In this document: positions 1 through 11,100 of the stretch, piece by piece | How the letters are laid out: every line of letters starts with the position of its first letter | Numbering within the stretch: the first letter of the stretch is position 1 | Assembly (NCBI RefSeq): GCF_937616625.2 | Contig: NC_065576.1 | Coordinates: 2,544,501-2,608,500 of the forward strand | Reading direction: 5' to 3' | DNA length: 64,000 nt | DNA from: Mercurialis annua | Lineage: Eukaryota > Streptophyta > Magnoliopsida > Malpighiales > Euphorbiaceae | Translations under genes and position numbers: made by a program | The notes under the pieces: model-generated | What the model was told of the DNA's origin: nothing | Databases searched by the model: none | The model's input: the letters and a program-made list of their open reading frames with translations, nothing else

Positions 1-2
1 CT

Positions 3-971
3 CAGGATTTCTTGGACAGTATTTCTAGTATGGCTCAATCCATTACTGTATACAAGTTGAAAGAACTTGAAGCTGCAACGGATAATTTCAGCCCGAGTTG
101 CTTGATTACGGGATCTGTTTATCGTGGCTCTATTAATGGTGATTATGCTGCCATCAAGAAAATGAATGGTGATGTGTCGAAGGAGATAGATTTACTAAAC
201 AAGGTCAACCATTTTAACCTTATTCGTTTATCCGGTGTTTGTTTCAGCGATGGTATTTGGTATCTTGTTTACGAGTATGCTGCTAATGGAGCGCTGAGTG
301 ATTGGATTTATAACAGCAACGGAAAATTCTTGAGTTGGATACAGAGAGTACGAATTGCTTTGGATATTGCGACAGGGCTTAACTATCTACACAGTTTTAC
401 GAATCCTCCTCATGTTCACAAGGATATAAAAAGCAGTAATGTTCTTCTTGATAGCGATTTCCGGGCTAAGATCACGAATCTCACTATGGCGAGATCAACG
501 GAAGGACAAGACGGTGAATTTGCTTTGACACGGCATATTGTGGGGACAAAAGGTTACATGGCTCCTGAGTATTTGGAAAATGGTCTTGTCTCCACAAAGC
601 TTGATGTCTATGCATTTGGTGTTGTTATGCTGGAGATAGTTAATGGAAAAGAAATTGCTGCTTTCTACACAGAGGAAAATGTGAATTTATCCGATACGAT
701 AAATCATGTTCTTTCCGAAGAAGATGAACAAAAGAGTCTGAAGCAATTCATTGATCCTTCTTTGGAAGGGAAATGTTCTTCAGAAATCATCGTGTATATG
801 TTGAAATTGATCGACAGTTGCTTGAATAAAAATCCAGCTGATCGTCCTTCTACCGATGAGATTACTCAAGCTCTGTCAAGAATCTTGACTTTTTCACTGA
901 GCTGGGAACCGTCAAACACCTCAGGATACCAGAGTTTTAGCAACAGCTCGACAGAAATGTACTCGAAATGA
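3..971 (+). CDS. LYK5: LYK5-like LysM receptor-like kinase, 3' part (kinase domain)
   Basis: The reading frame is open to the window edge, so the signal peptide, LysM ectodomain and membrane segment lie upstream; about 322 C-terminal residues are visible, ending at TGA 969-971. The segment is a protein kinase fold. The VAIK-type lysine is at 156-161, HRD reads HKD at 417-425, the DIKSSN catalytic loop follows, and an APE motif is at 561-569. DFG is replaced by Asn-Leu-Thr at 477-485 and the glycine-rich loop is reduced to GSVYRG, so this looks like a catalytically dead kinase, as known for Arabidopsis LYK5. In that family LYK5 is the plasma-membrane chitin-binding co-receptor that partners the active kinase CERK1. 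The sequence running into the kinase (QDFLDSISSMAQS, then TVYKLKELEAATDNFSPS) is LYK5-like. It is convergent with a LYK4-like gene 235 bp away. Confidence 0.88.
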   Translation, partial: QDFLDSISSMAQSITVYKLKELEAATDNFSPSCLITGSVYRGSINGDYAAIKKMNGDVSKEIDLLNKVNHFNLIRLSGVCFSDGIWYLVYEYAANGALSDWIYNSNGKFLSWIQRVRIALDIATGLNYLHSFTNPPHVHKDIKSSNVLLDSDFRAKITNLTMARSTEGQDGEFALTRHIVGTKGYMAPEYLENGLVSTKLDVYAFGVVMLEIVNGKEIAAFYTEENVNLSDTINHVLSEEDEQKSLKQFIDPSLEGKCSSEIIVYMLKLIDSCLNKNPADRPSTDEITQALSRILTFSLSWEPSNTSGYQSFSNSSTEMYSK

Positions 972-1206
972 GAATCTCTCAGCTGTTATTGTAAGTTCCT
1001 TTTGTAGAGTGTTCTTGTTCAAGAACTGTTTTTTTTTTTCTGGCTTACAACTCATGTATAATTTAAATAATATAGAGTACCGTTCTAAAATCAAAACCAA
1101 ATATTCATTTTACATGCAATTAACAGAATTTATCACACAAAAAAAATCAAATCAGGTTTCTTACATGAGATTTGAGCATGAAGAAATCTAGTCAGACGTG
1201 ACTAAA
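972..1206. other. Intergenic space between convergent LYK genes
   Basis: Only 235 bp separate the two stop codons, so the 3' UTRs of the two genes probably meet or overlap. The stretch is AT-rich with a T-run near 1028-1040. No ORF here looks like a gene. Confidence 0.7.
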
Positions 1207-3039
1207 TCAACGAGCTATAACATGACTAGTTATCTGAAGATCTTCTTCTGCAACCGCGGAAGTCCACGACTTTTCAAATGTCTCTGAACATGATTGTGTT
1301 AGAACTGTGAGGTTGAAGACAATTTCTGCCATGCTCGGCCTTGCAGAAGACTTCTCGAGTGTGCACACCCTCGCCAAGTTTGCCAAACTCAAGGCACTCT
1401 CAATTGGATAAAAGTTCTCCAATTTCGGATCCATCCACTTCTTTAGTCTCTCTGCTCTTTTCTCCGTATCCTCCATAACACTTTTCATTTCCTTACACAA
1501 CAAGACAATCTCAACATTTTCTTTCGTTACCATGCCTTTCTTTCCGCAGAGCAACTCTAACAGAACAACTCCAAAAGCGAAAACATCAGCTTTTGGCAGC
1601 ATAGAGTCTGTGGCTAGTTTAGCCACTGAGAAATTAGCTATCTTTGCTTTAAACTTCGAGTCGAGAAGTATATTACTTGTTCGTATATCCATGTGAACGA
1701 TGCTTGGTTGAATATGTTCATGCATATATTGCAGCCCACTGGCCACATCCACTGCTATTTGCAACCTTTGACTCCATGAGAGGAAAGCTGAAGAGGACGC
1801 GGACTTGAGGTGTAACCACTTGTCCAGAGACCCATTTTCCGCATATTCATACACTAAGAAGGAAACACCATCTGCGTTGGACGATATTCCCATCAATTTC
1901 ACTAGATTTCCATGATTTACTTTCTGCAGAATCTTTAATTCCCCTGTGACATCTTCCGTGGTTTTCTTAACTGCTAAGACCTGTCCTTTGATGTTGGCTC
2001 TATATACTGATCCACCTATCCTGCAGTGTTCATGTAGGTGTGAGGTACCAGCCATTATCTCGATCAGATCGTACATGATTGGCTTGCCTAAATAGCCTGA
2101 AACCCCTGGAAATAGCTTATCTTGTATAATCTTAGGCTCAAAACTCGGAATTTTCTTGATTTCTTTTGTTTGAAGTAGAACTGCAGTCTCTAAACAGAAA
2201 CTGTTAGTCGACTTCCTCTTCTTGTTACATGAAGACTGAGAATAAACCAGAAAAGCCACAAGAAGAAATACCAACAGAGAACCTGCTACGCTCATAATTA
2301 TGATCACAGCATGATGTTCTTTTCTTTGAGGCGGAGAAGGAGATGGTTGCAAGAGAATCGGCAACTGAGTTACAGGGATCAGCAGCGGCTGATTCACTGC
2401 AGCAGTAAAGTTAGAGTAGTTGTTCTGCATTACGATATCATGTGGAGATGCATGAAACTTAGCACCAACTTTGAAAACATCATCAGCAGGTTGCCACACG
2501 TAAGTAATAAGAAACTGTATTCCGTTCGTCGTCTGTTCCTTGGAAGGGCACTTACAAAACAAAGGAAAAATTACCTTGTCACCAGCATGCAGGAGGGTTG
2601 GATCAAAGTCGGGGTTGAATGATTCCACCGCTTGCCATTTCGCAAGATTCTCGAAGTAAGTGGTCGAAACAAAGTAAAAGCTATCACCATCCTTGATCTG
2701 GTAAGTGATGTTGGCGAAGGAAGTGTTTCCTGTGCAGCCACACGTTACAGGTACAAGTAAGAGCTGATTCAGAATCAATGGCGTGTCCTCAGATACCAGG
2801 TTACTAGCAGTTGCTATCGACAGACGACTAACACCAAATAGATCAGATAAGTTTCCTAGACTCAAGAAGTTCGGCGGTCGAGCATAATAAGCAACATAAG
2901 TTTGGCAAGTCGAATCCGAAGAGCAAGAAAAATTAGTGCCTTGTGGTGATTGTGCCGTGACATACAAGGCGAAAATGAAGTTAAGCAAGAGAAACACAAT
3001 CTTCCACAACGAAAGGCGAAATCTTAGAGAAATTGCCAT
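1207..3039 (-). CDS. LYK4: LYK4-like LysM receptor-like (pseudo)kinase
   Basis: Single exon, 610 aa, complete, ATG at 3037-3039. Residues 1-29 form a hydrophobic signal peptide. The ectodomain carries three LysM-like segments (about 38-98, 108-160, 175-225) with the CxC pairs CGC (100-102) and CKC (162-164) that clamp LysM receptors. A membrane helix lies at about 244-266, followed by a basic stop-transfer stretch. The kinase-like domain spans about 335-585. It keeps AVKK (356-359) and His-Met-Asp (449-451), but DFG is replaced by Asn-Phe-Ser (469-471). The next kinase landmark (DVFAFGVV, from 485) follows after only about 13 residues, so most of the activation segment including APE is missing. 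By family, LYK4 is a plasma-membrane chitin co-receptor acting with LYK5 and CERK1. The missing motifs imply scaffolding rather than catalysis. Confidence 0.9.
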   Translation of the reverse strand: MAISLRFRLSLWKIVFLLLNFIFALYVTAQSPQGTNFSCSSDSTCQTYVAYYARPPNFLSLGNLSDLFGVSRLSIATASNLVSEDTPLILNQLLLVPVTCGCTGNTSFANITYQIKDGDSFYFVSTTYFENLAKWQAVESFNPDFDPTLLHAGDKVIFPLFCKCPSKEQTTNGIQFLITYVWQPADDVFKVGAKFHASPHDIVMQNNYSNFTAAVNQPLLIPVTQLPILLQPSPSPPQRKEHHAVIIIMSVAGSLLVFLLVAFLVYSQSSCNKKRKSTNSFCLETAVLLQTKEIKKIPSFEPKIIQDKLFPGVSGYLGKPIMYDLIEIMAGTSHLHEHCRIGGSVYRANIKGQVLAVKKTTEDVTGELKILQKVNHGNLVKLMGISSNADGVSFLVYEYAENGSLDKWLHLKSASSSAFLSWSQRLQIAVDVASGLQYMHEHIQPSIVHMDIRTSNILLDSKFKAKIANFSVAKLATDSMLPKADVFAFGVVLLELLCGKKGMVTKENVEIVLLCKEMKSVMEDTEKRAERLKKWMDPKLENFYPIESALSLANLARVCTLEKSSARPSMAEIVFNLTVLTQSCSETFEKSWTSAVAEEDLQITSHVIAR

Positions 3040-5087
3040 TTCTGAAAATGATTAGGCTTTCGAGTTGTTATTATATATTTCAGTTGCAGAATCTCACTTA
3101 TGGTTAATGCAAAAGCCGAAAAATGCTAGTTTGGAGCTATCAATCTAAATAAAATTCATATTCTATTAATGAAGATATGAGAAGCTGTCTCTACCTAGAC
3201 TTATTCATGCAATTATTATCTCCTCCTTGATATAGACATTGTAGAATATCATGCATTATTATATGATGCCATGACAAAGTCATATATAAAAGTGAATTAC
3301 ATGAGACAAGAATTAGCTATTCTTATGCTAAGTATCTTTGATAGGGATCAAATTGTTTAATACAGCAAACAATCAGCAGGGACGGCAAGCAGTCATTTTT
3401 TTATTAATCTTATTTTTTTATATATCAGCTGCCTAATGTTTGGCAAATAACTAACTATATATATGTTTTTACAAAAAAAACTTATCTAAAATGGGTGTAT
3501 TTTCACAGTTTCACTTAACTAATGTTCTTGTCTGATTAAAATCAGAGCTTTGGAGTGCAAGAATTTTGGACTTATTTTCTAGGCGGACAGAACTTATTTC
3601 TAGCTTTTCATTAAGCTAACACATAATACACATAAAGACCTGAATCATTGTGTCGTATACTATAATTCTGAGCTTCCAAATAACTTTTAAAACAAATTTG
3701 ACAAGTGGCACTTCTGAATTCAGACATGTGGATTAAGGATGAATTATCTTGCTTATATGGCCTGAGTTAGTTTGTTCAAGCTAATAAAGATAATGAAGCC
3801 TTTACTGATTTACTGTAGCCTCATTATTTAATAGATCCCGTCAAAAGTTCTAAGCATTTTTTAATTTTTTTATCAAAACAATGTCAAAATTAACAGTAAA
3901 ATGAATTTGATTAAATATTTGTGGTCCAAATATTTTGCATTATCAAAGATAAAATTTGGGGACAGCTCCACACTAGGTGCTAAAGAAATTGGGGAAAGCA
4001 TCCGGTGGTTCTCATCCAATGCTTATTAAAAATTTATTTTGATTAAGCTCTTTAATTAGAAATAATATAATATAATTGGAAATAAAATTTATTAATATTC
4101 CACCATTAATATAACTTAGATTGAATTAAATTATTTAATTTAAAATATATATCAATAAATTAAATTTTATAGCTTATTGAAATAATAAATTATAATTAAA
4201 TTATAAAACAAACTCTTCATATTCAAGAAATTATAAAAATCCTTTAAATATCACAATCATAAAATTTTCTAAACTTAAACTTTAATTAATCAAATTACTT
4301 AATTTTAAAAATGTATTTCATATCATAATTTGTAAACACTAATAGTTAACAACACTTTTCAACTTTCATAATTAAACTCTTTATATATCATAAAACATTC
4401 AGAATCATCACCATAAATATATTAAACAAATTATTATAAATTATATCATAATAATATATCTGAAAAATTATACATAAATTATATTAGATAACAACACCAA
4501 TTCATAATATATCAATTATCTAGTTTAAACTGCTTTTAAACTCATATATATTCAGAAAAACTTTCAAGGTAAAATTAAATAACTCAAAATTCTCAAACAA
4601 AAATGATTATAAGTCTTTGATTTTACCCACGCTACGTGCGGGCATCGACCTAGTTTTTTTAAAAAATCAGCAGCCCCGTCTTTTTTTACTAAATGTCATG
4701 CATTTTTTTTTTATATATAGCATAGTATAAAGGAAAATTCTTACCTAGGTGCATTTTCACAACTTCACTCAACTAAAATGTTCCTGTCCTGAGAACACAA
4801 ATAATAGTATCAGACAAAATCAGAGCTTTGAAGTGTAAGAGTTGTGGTCTTATTTTCTTGGTGGACATAATTTATATCGAGCATTTCATTCAGGTAAACA
4901 CAAAATATACAAGAAGATATAAGTAATGAATATAACTCTTTGTTCTTGTGGTACAGTACAAATAATTTACTAACAGGGCAGGATAAAGCACTCAAAAATT
5001 CAAGTCCAATTTTCATTTTATGTAATGCTAAGCCAAAATTTTAAACGTACCTAGAGATTTCTGCTCATTGCAAGTCCAGGAGAAATC
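3040..5087. other. Intergenic, AT-rich, with Helitron remnant and a diverged local duplication
   Basis: No gene seen. A Helitron-type 3' terminus lies at 4626-4653. About 300 bp at 3365-3660 are similar by eye to 4665-4930, in the same order and orientation on either side of the Helitron-like stretch. A minus-strand frame of 68 codons at 4810-5016 has no recognisable domain and falls in the duplicated segment, so I do not call it. Confidence 0.6.
4626..4653 (+). mobile_element. Helitron 3' terminus (hairpin + CTAG)
   Basis: A short stem-loop (17 nt, 4626-4642, arms CCCACGC/GTGCGGG with one mismatch and one G-T pair) is followed 11 nt later by CTAG (4650-4653) and then T. This is the Helitron 3' signature: hairpin, CTRR end, insertion between A and T. 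It resembles the better 3' end at 17948-17975, and both have a CGAC(C)TAG-T terminus. I could not place the matching 5' TC end, so the element upstream may be truncated or degenerate. Confidence 0.6.
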
Positions 5088-7052
5088 CTAAGCACTATTT
5101 GACTTGAAACTGTTGGAGTAAATGTCAAACACTCTTGTTAGATCTGCAGAGCTCACTGTCCAAATATGACCTTGTAAAACAATGGGAAGGACATTGTTGT
5201 TTTCCTCACAGCTTTCTTCTACCATGGCCGCCTCTCTCCGCTTGCCTTCTTTCCAAAGACTTTTGACGAGCAAATCCTTTGTAGCGGTATCAGGCATAAG
5301 ATTTGAGTTTTTCATGTCTTCGAAAACCCGCCATGCAAGAGAAGCTCTGTCACATTTGCAATATGCCTGTATGAGTACCTTGAACATATAAGCATCCGGC
5401 TCCACACCACTCTGCCTAACCATTGTAAACAGTCTTTGCACAATTTTAACATCTCCCTGCAAAGCAAAGTGATACATTAACCCGGAATATGTCTGGATAT
5501 CTGGGTTTATCCCAGATAAAATCATCTCTTCAAGCAAATCCATGGCATCAGAATTTCTGTTACACTTGGTTAATGTTCGCAATAGAGATGAGTACAAAAG
5601 CATCAGATTGTAGTTTGTGATTGAACCACAGAGAGGTCTATCGTCGCGAAAAACCTTCAATGCGGCATCAGCATTCTTTGAAATGCCATAGAAGTCAATA
5701 ATCAATCTGATTGTGCTAAAAGGCAATCTCATTCCCTCTCTTCTTATTTTGGTTATGAGTTTATCAACTAATTCAACTTGCCCGTGTCGTGCTAAAAGTG
5801 TCATCATCCTTTGAACCGTATAGATATCATGAGTGAATCCTGGTTGATAAGCAACCCAACAAAAGAATTCCCATGCTGTTTCAGGCAATCTAAAATTCCT
5901 AAGCACCTTACATACCAACCTAGTCGTCCATACAAACTTTGCTTCCTCCAATGTGGTCACTATTTCAGGACTCCATTTATTCAAAGCATTTGCCAAAGCT
6001 TTTGGATCCAACCACGGTTTTAATCTAACTTCATCACCATCAATCTCGACATCTCCCTGCTTAACATCCTCATTATCATCTTCATCCTCATCCCCATCAC
6101 TATCAGAGCAAGTACCTATCGTCTTAATTCTCTCATCTGGAAACATTTCTCTAAGGAACTCCTCTGTCTCCTGAACAAATCCTGCATCCTGCATACGCTG
6201 CAAAACCAAATGCATAGCACGACCAGGAAACATACCATCAATCCTCATTTCATTAAGCAATGTTTTGACCTCATCAAATCTCTGGGCACCCACAAACCCT
6301 TCCACCAAAATCGAATACTGCTTTGAAGTCCGCTTGATCCTCATCAAAGGCAATATCCTAAAAACCTCAATTGCTGAATCCAATTTACCTGAACTAATAA
6401 GATGCTCAATAATAACCGTATAAGTTCTCGAGTTGGGAATTGCCCCCTCGTCAATCATCTTATAAAATATCTCCACAGCTTCAAAATCCTTGCCCATCCC
6501 CGCAAGCAGACTCATAACAATATTGTAGGACTCAGTACAAACACGGGTAACACTATTACGCCTAAACTCATCCCATACGTCTAAAACTGCATCCAGATCA
6601 CCAACAATAGCATACCATTGCATAAGATTCATAAAACTAACATGAACATTACCATACTTCCCCGCATTAATTTCACTAACTAGTGATTTCAACTCACAAG
6701 TTTTACATGATCTAGCTAAAACTGTGGCCAGGGCATGAATTGTAGATTGATTATGTGTGAAATGGTGGATCTTTTTAAGTGATTCAACAAGGAAAATAGC
6801 TGAGTCAGCGTTAGGGGCAGAACGAATAGTTTGAGTGATCACAAACGGGTCTAAAATGCGGGAGCTGGTAAGGATAGCGGTGATGGAACTGGGTGATTTT
6901 GACCGGAGTGCTAGTCGAATGGAATCAATCAATTCGGATCTACGAAGGTAGTGAGTGAGTTTGTTTGGGAATGGGTCGCGAACAAAGAAGCGAATTTGAT
7001 TGCCTAGGAAGTTGATATGGTTTATTACTCGTAAGAGACGGGTAATGTTCAT
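5088..7052 (-). CDS. P-class pentatricopeptide repeat protein, probably organellar
   Basis: Single exon, 654 aa, ATG at 7050-7052. Clear 35-residue PPR units can be read at about 174-208, 209-243 and 244-278, with others toward the C-terminus at about 519-553 and 554-588; weaker units fill the rest. There is no E, DYW or SMR domain, so it is a P-class protein of the kind that binds organellar RNA for stability, processing or translation. The N-terminus is rich in Arg, Asn and hydrophobic residues and nearly free of acidic residues for the first 25 positions, as in mitochondrial presequences. An unusual strongly acidic insert (about 315-342, mostly Asp and Glu) splits the repeat array. Lack of introns is typical of plant PPR genes. 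The RNA target cannot be inferred. Confidence 0.88.
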   Translation of the reverse strand: MNITRLLRVINHINFLGNQIRFFVRDPFPNKLTHYLRRSELIDSIRLALRSKSPSSITAILTSSRILDPFVITQTIRSAPNADSAIFLVESLKKIHHFTHNQSTIHALATVLARSCKTCELKSLVSEINAGKYGNVHVSFMNLMQWYAIVGDLDAVLDVWDEFRRNSVTRVCTESYNIVMSLLAGMGKDFEAVEIFYKMIDEGAIPNSRTYTVIIEHLISSGKLDSAIEVFRILPLMRIKRTSKQYSILVEGFVGAQRFDEVKTLLNEMRIDGMFPGRAMHLVLQRMQDAGFVQETEEFLREMFPDERIKTIGTCSDSDGDEDEDDNEDVKQGDVEIDGDEVRLKPWLDPKALANALNKWSPEIVTTLEEAKFVWTTRLVCKVLRNFRLPETAWEFFCWVAYQPGFTHDIYTVQRMMTLLARHGQVELVDKLITKIRREGMRLPFSTIRLIIDFYGISKNADAALKVFRDDRPLCGSITNYNLMLLYSSLLRTLTKCNRNSDAMDLLEEMILSGINPDIQTYSGLMYHFALQGDVKIVQRLFTMVRQSGVEPDAYMFKVLIQAYCKCDRASLAWRVFEDMKNSNLMPDTATKDLLVKSLWKEGKRREAAMVEESCEENNNVLPIVLQGHIWTVSSADLTRVFDIYSNSFKSNSA

Positions 7053-8122
7053 TGCAGTAGCTGGATTTTCCTTTGGAAATTTGTCAAGTGACTCTCAGAG
7101 GCAAACTATCAAACACCTAGCGTGCATTGGAAATAGAAAGAACTATTAGCGCAAACGGTAATTCCCGCCTAAGATAAAATTACAAATGATGCCGTGTGAG
7201 TTTACGTTTATGTACTTTTTTGCACTATCCAAACGGAACCGTTTTACTTTTTTTTTTTCAATCTCTTGCAGACCAATGCATTTTTAGACGCCTGAAGTTT
7301 GATCATTTGATCTTTTTGACATCATAACTTTTAATGTTACCCAAATACACACAGTGTGTTCTTATTATATGAACAAAGGTTCAATTTGCCCCTCTAACTT
7401 TTCACAAAAGATCAATTAAAGCCAAGTTTGTGGTTTTAAAAAAACACCCTAGTATTTTGTCTCGTTTTACCCATTCCCATTCAATTTCAAATTGTACAAT
7501 ACTATTTTGACACATGAGCTCAAATTTGTATATAACGAACCTATTATTTTTTGACAACTTATTTGAGGGGGTACAACAAGGCAAAATGTCAAGTTCGTAG
7601 TGGTTTTTTTTTAAAGCCATCAACTTGATCTAAATTGATCTTTTGTTCGAAATTCAGAGGGCAAACTGAAAAAACTTTTGTTGGTTATCATATTGTTTAC
7701 ACCTTTTACAGTTATACCATGCATCTTGATTCAACTCTCTATAATGTATTTTACATAAATGTTAAAGTAGCACAGCAAAATAAAATTCTATTTTTTTAGA
7801 TTAAATTTGAAATTTGAAATATTTTAAAGAATACAAATTAAATTAAATATAATTTATACCTTACTTTAACAACATAAAAACAGACCATATATGATAAAAT
7901 TCAAGTAAAAAGTTGATATTCAAGTGCAATTTACATTTATGTGTGAAGTTTCACATATTGCTATAACATTTAAATTGCCAATTCCAAAAGCATTAGCTTA
8001 TTAAATCTCCTAAGTTTTTTTTTTCACTTTATTATTTACAGTATAGAGGTATTTATGAGAGTGGATTATAAACTATTGTTGTAGTATTTCAAATTTTATT
8101 GTTGTAGCAATCAATGACTAAA
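7053..8122. other. Intergenic between PPR and DAR1 genes
   Basis: AT-rich, no gene. It contains a fold-back element near 7379-7666. The frame at 7402-7623 (-) lies wholly inside that repeat. Confidence 0.6.
7379..7666. mobile_element. Fold-back MITE-like inverted repeat
   Basis: The left arm (GGTTCAATTTGCCCCTCT..., then AAAAGATCAATT) recurs in inverted form at the right end (7600-7666) with mismatches. Flanking 9-mers TGAACAAAG and TGAAAAAAC match at 7 of 9 positions, which would fit an old Mutator-type insertion. Ends are therefore approximate. Confidence 0.5.
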
Positions 8123-11100
8123 TCAGAGAGGATATGATCCTGTCAGGTGAATATGATCAAGGGTAGACCTGAGACCATATTTCAGTACTGCCTTATTCCC
8201 ATCCCTGAATCCATCACCATAGGCTTCCGATGCATCCGACTCGATTTGGTGTTTAAAAAATTCACCGAGTTTCTTCTCGAAATCGGACCGCTTTCCTTTC
8301 TTTGACGATGTAGATGAATCTGATGAGGACGGTGATGACGATGACGAAGATGCTGATGACGACGATGACGCTGATGATGAAGCATTGTCTCCAGAACTAG
8401 AGTAAATTTCAGAATCAAGCCACATATGAGCCATGACCTGGCATATACCTTCTTCGACCTCCGGGCGTAGATTCGGATAACCTGTCGTATTTCAATACTA
8501 CTACTTAGTCAATCAATGTAGACTTCTAAAAGTGTGAATATGTAATAAAATGTAGAAAAACCTTTTAGTCGAAGCCATGCGTGCATCATCTCGTGAGCGA
8601 GGATCGAACCTGTCAACAATCTGTATCAAGTATGCATATAGAAGTTTTAGAATGTATATTCTGAATATATATTCTGATAATGATCATCAATGATTTGTAT
8701 ACATACCTGGGAAGGCCATATAAAATGAGAATTGCAGTCACTTCACACCGACGGCTCAGCCTATAAGGCTCGGTTATAAGATCTATGAACCGAAAACCGT
8801 CCCCAATCCTTGGCCTCCTAGAGACCTAGTAAGATGGTTGACATATATATCACATTCCAGTTCAATATGGAAATAAAATAGCTAGGGGTGTGTGTTCCTT
8901 TGTACCAAACTGAACTAAACCGAATTTACAAGGATGTAGAGAACTTCATTTTCTGGCCTGGGCCGGTTTGTACAAAAACTGAACTGGATTTTGTATGTCC
9001 AAAACCGAACCAACAGAAGAACTTAAATTTTTTTGTATTGTCAAGCCGAATCGAATTTGGTTCGGATTTTCTCATCCGTAATTATTGCAAACTAGATAGT
9101 TGAATTTTGAAACTATGAGGTCTGACAGAAAATTTACAGTGGTGATAGTGTGCTCTTCTGACAAGCAGAGTCCTCTGGTTTCAGGTAAGTGATGATGACC
9201 CTGGCCACAACAAAACCAAAATATAAATGTTAAACACATTCCTGCAATCAAATTACAAGAACATCAGATCATAATCTCTTACATTCTTTTCTCCTTCCAT
9301 GGCCTCATTTAAAGCTTGTCTCTCAACCAAAAGTAAAGGAACGTCCTGCTCCACTTTCATATTTAAACCTTCGTAAAATTCTCGTATTTCAAAATAAAGA
9401 GGTTGGCATTCATGAGTATCCATTATTGCTGAGTCGAGGCATTCTAGACACAACCTCCGACCATCATCTAGCGATAGATATCTTGCATCTCTCGACTGCA
9501 CCAAAACACAAGTTACGTATCTTTAACCAAATAAAGGAAGATAGGAGTTTGTCGCTAGGTATTTGATCAAAAAGGATCGTCCAGTTCCTACAGAAACTAC
9601 ATTTTTTATTAAAGAAATAAGACTAGTGTTCTTTCAACTGACCTCCATTCTTTCACAGCTGCAGCACCGAGGTGTCCCATCACGCTCATGCGAAGGGCAG
9701 TATTTCTGGAGCCAGAAAGGATGTGCCCTGTACTCGATGAGCCCAGATGGATTTGTTGGTATCTGCATTATGCAAGGTCAAATACGAATGAAAATACTGA
9801 AGTGCACAAATTGAACATCTTTAGTAATACTCGCGAAAAAAATATGTTGCCGAGTGTCTTGAACCTGACATAAATACTTACAAAGTTGCTGCAAACATCA
9901 CATCTAGGGTGATGGCGCTCCTTATAGCACGTTTTGTGGAAAGGGCGATTTCCAGACATAGAAAACTATTACCACAAAAGAAATTACAAATTAGTAAACA
10001 TATGGCAGCTACTTGATACCGCAACATATCACAATGCAAAAATACTCGAGAATTGAAGCATTGTTCTCTAAAAAGTTTAAACCAAAACATCAACAAAGTT
10101 GAAGAAGCTATGGACCTCGTAATCACTAATTGGCTGATTACAAGCATTGCAACAAAAACATTCAGGGTGCCAAACACCACCCATGCAACTCAGGTAACGC
10201 CCATGACCAATCTCTGCGTTGCACCCGACACATATCCTACATATAAATCATTGTTTATAATAAGATCAAATTTAAAAGAATCTGCAATGTTCAGGAAAGG
10301 GAAAAAAGGACTGAGCAGACAGATTGCATGCAGCAGTATAGTTAAACTTAAGTTGCACATTAGCTTCGACAAATACTCCTTTCTAGTGTTTAGTATAGTA
10401 CCTGTAACCTGACGGAAACAGAAACGGAAATGGTGAAAATGAATTTCCGAAATCGTATCGAGGAGGTGATTCATTTTCCACATTCAAACTATCTTGTAGA
10501 GCTTTGGCAAGCTGCAAATCCTCCTCCAATTGAGCTCTTTGATGCTTTTCTTCTGCCTCAGATTTTGCGCGTCTTTCCTCTTGCTCCGCTTTTGCACGTC
10601 TTTCGTCTTCCTCTGCTTTTGCACGTCTTTCATCTTCCTCCACTTTTGCACGTCTTTCGTCTTCCTCCGCTTTCTCCCGTCTTTCCTCTTCCTCATCTCT
10701 CACTACCGTTTCTTCTTCGTCGTCTATTGAATGTAGGGAATCCGAATCGCTGACTTCCTCTGATCCAATTGACATCGATAAGGATAGCATATTGATATTA
10801 GAAACATGTGTTCCTACCCCAAAATTATACAACCAAAAAAAAATACAAGAGAAGAAGCAAACAAACATTAACGCATTACTATATTGCACGGAAATTATCG
10901 AGTCAAAACTTCCGGCGCGTTTAGTTTTCCTTTCTAGAAATGCTTCTATAACTCCAAAAACATAACATTTTTGTTTCCGTGCAGACACAAATGAGCCAAC
11001 TGAATGGTAAATTTCAGATAGGCTCAACGATAAATCATAGTTATTTGATATGATTTTCTGCTGAAAAAGGGCGTTACAATTTACAACTTGAGAAGGACAC

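Noticed and set aside
10430..10753. Plus-strand frames rich in Leu/Pro/Phe opposite DAR1 exon 3
   Set aside because: They are antisense shadows of the tandem coding repeat.
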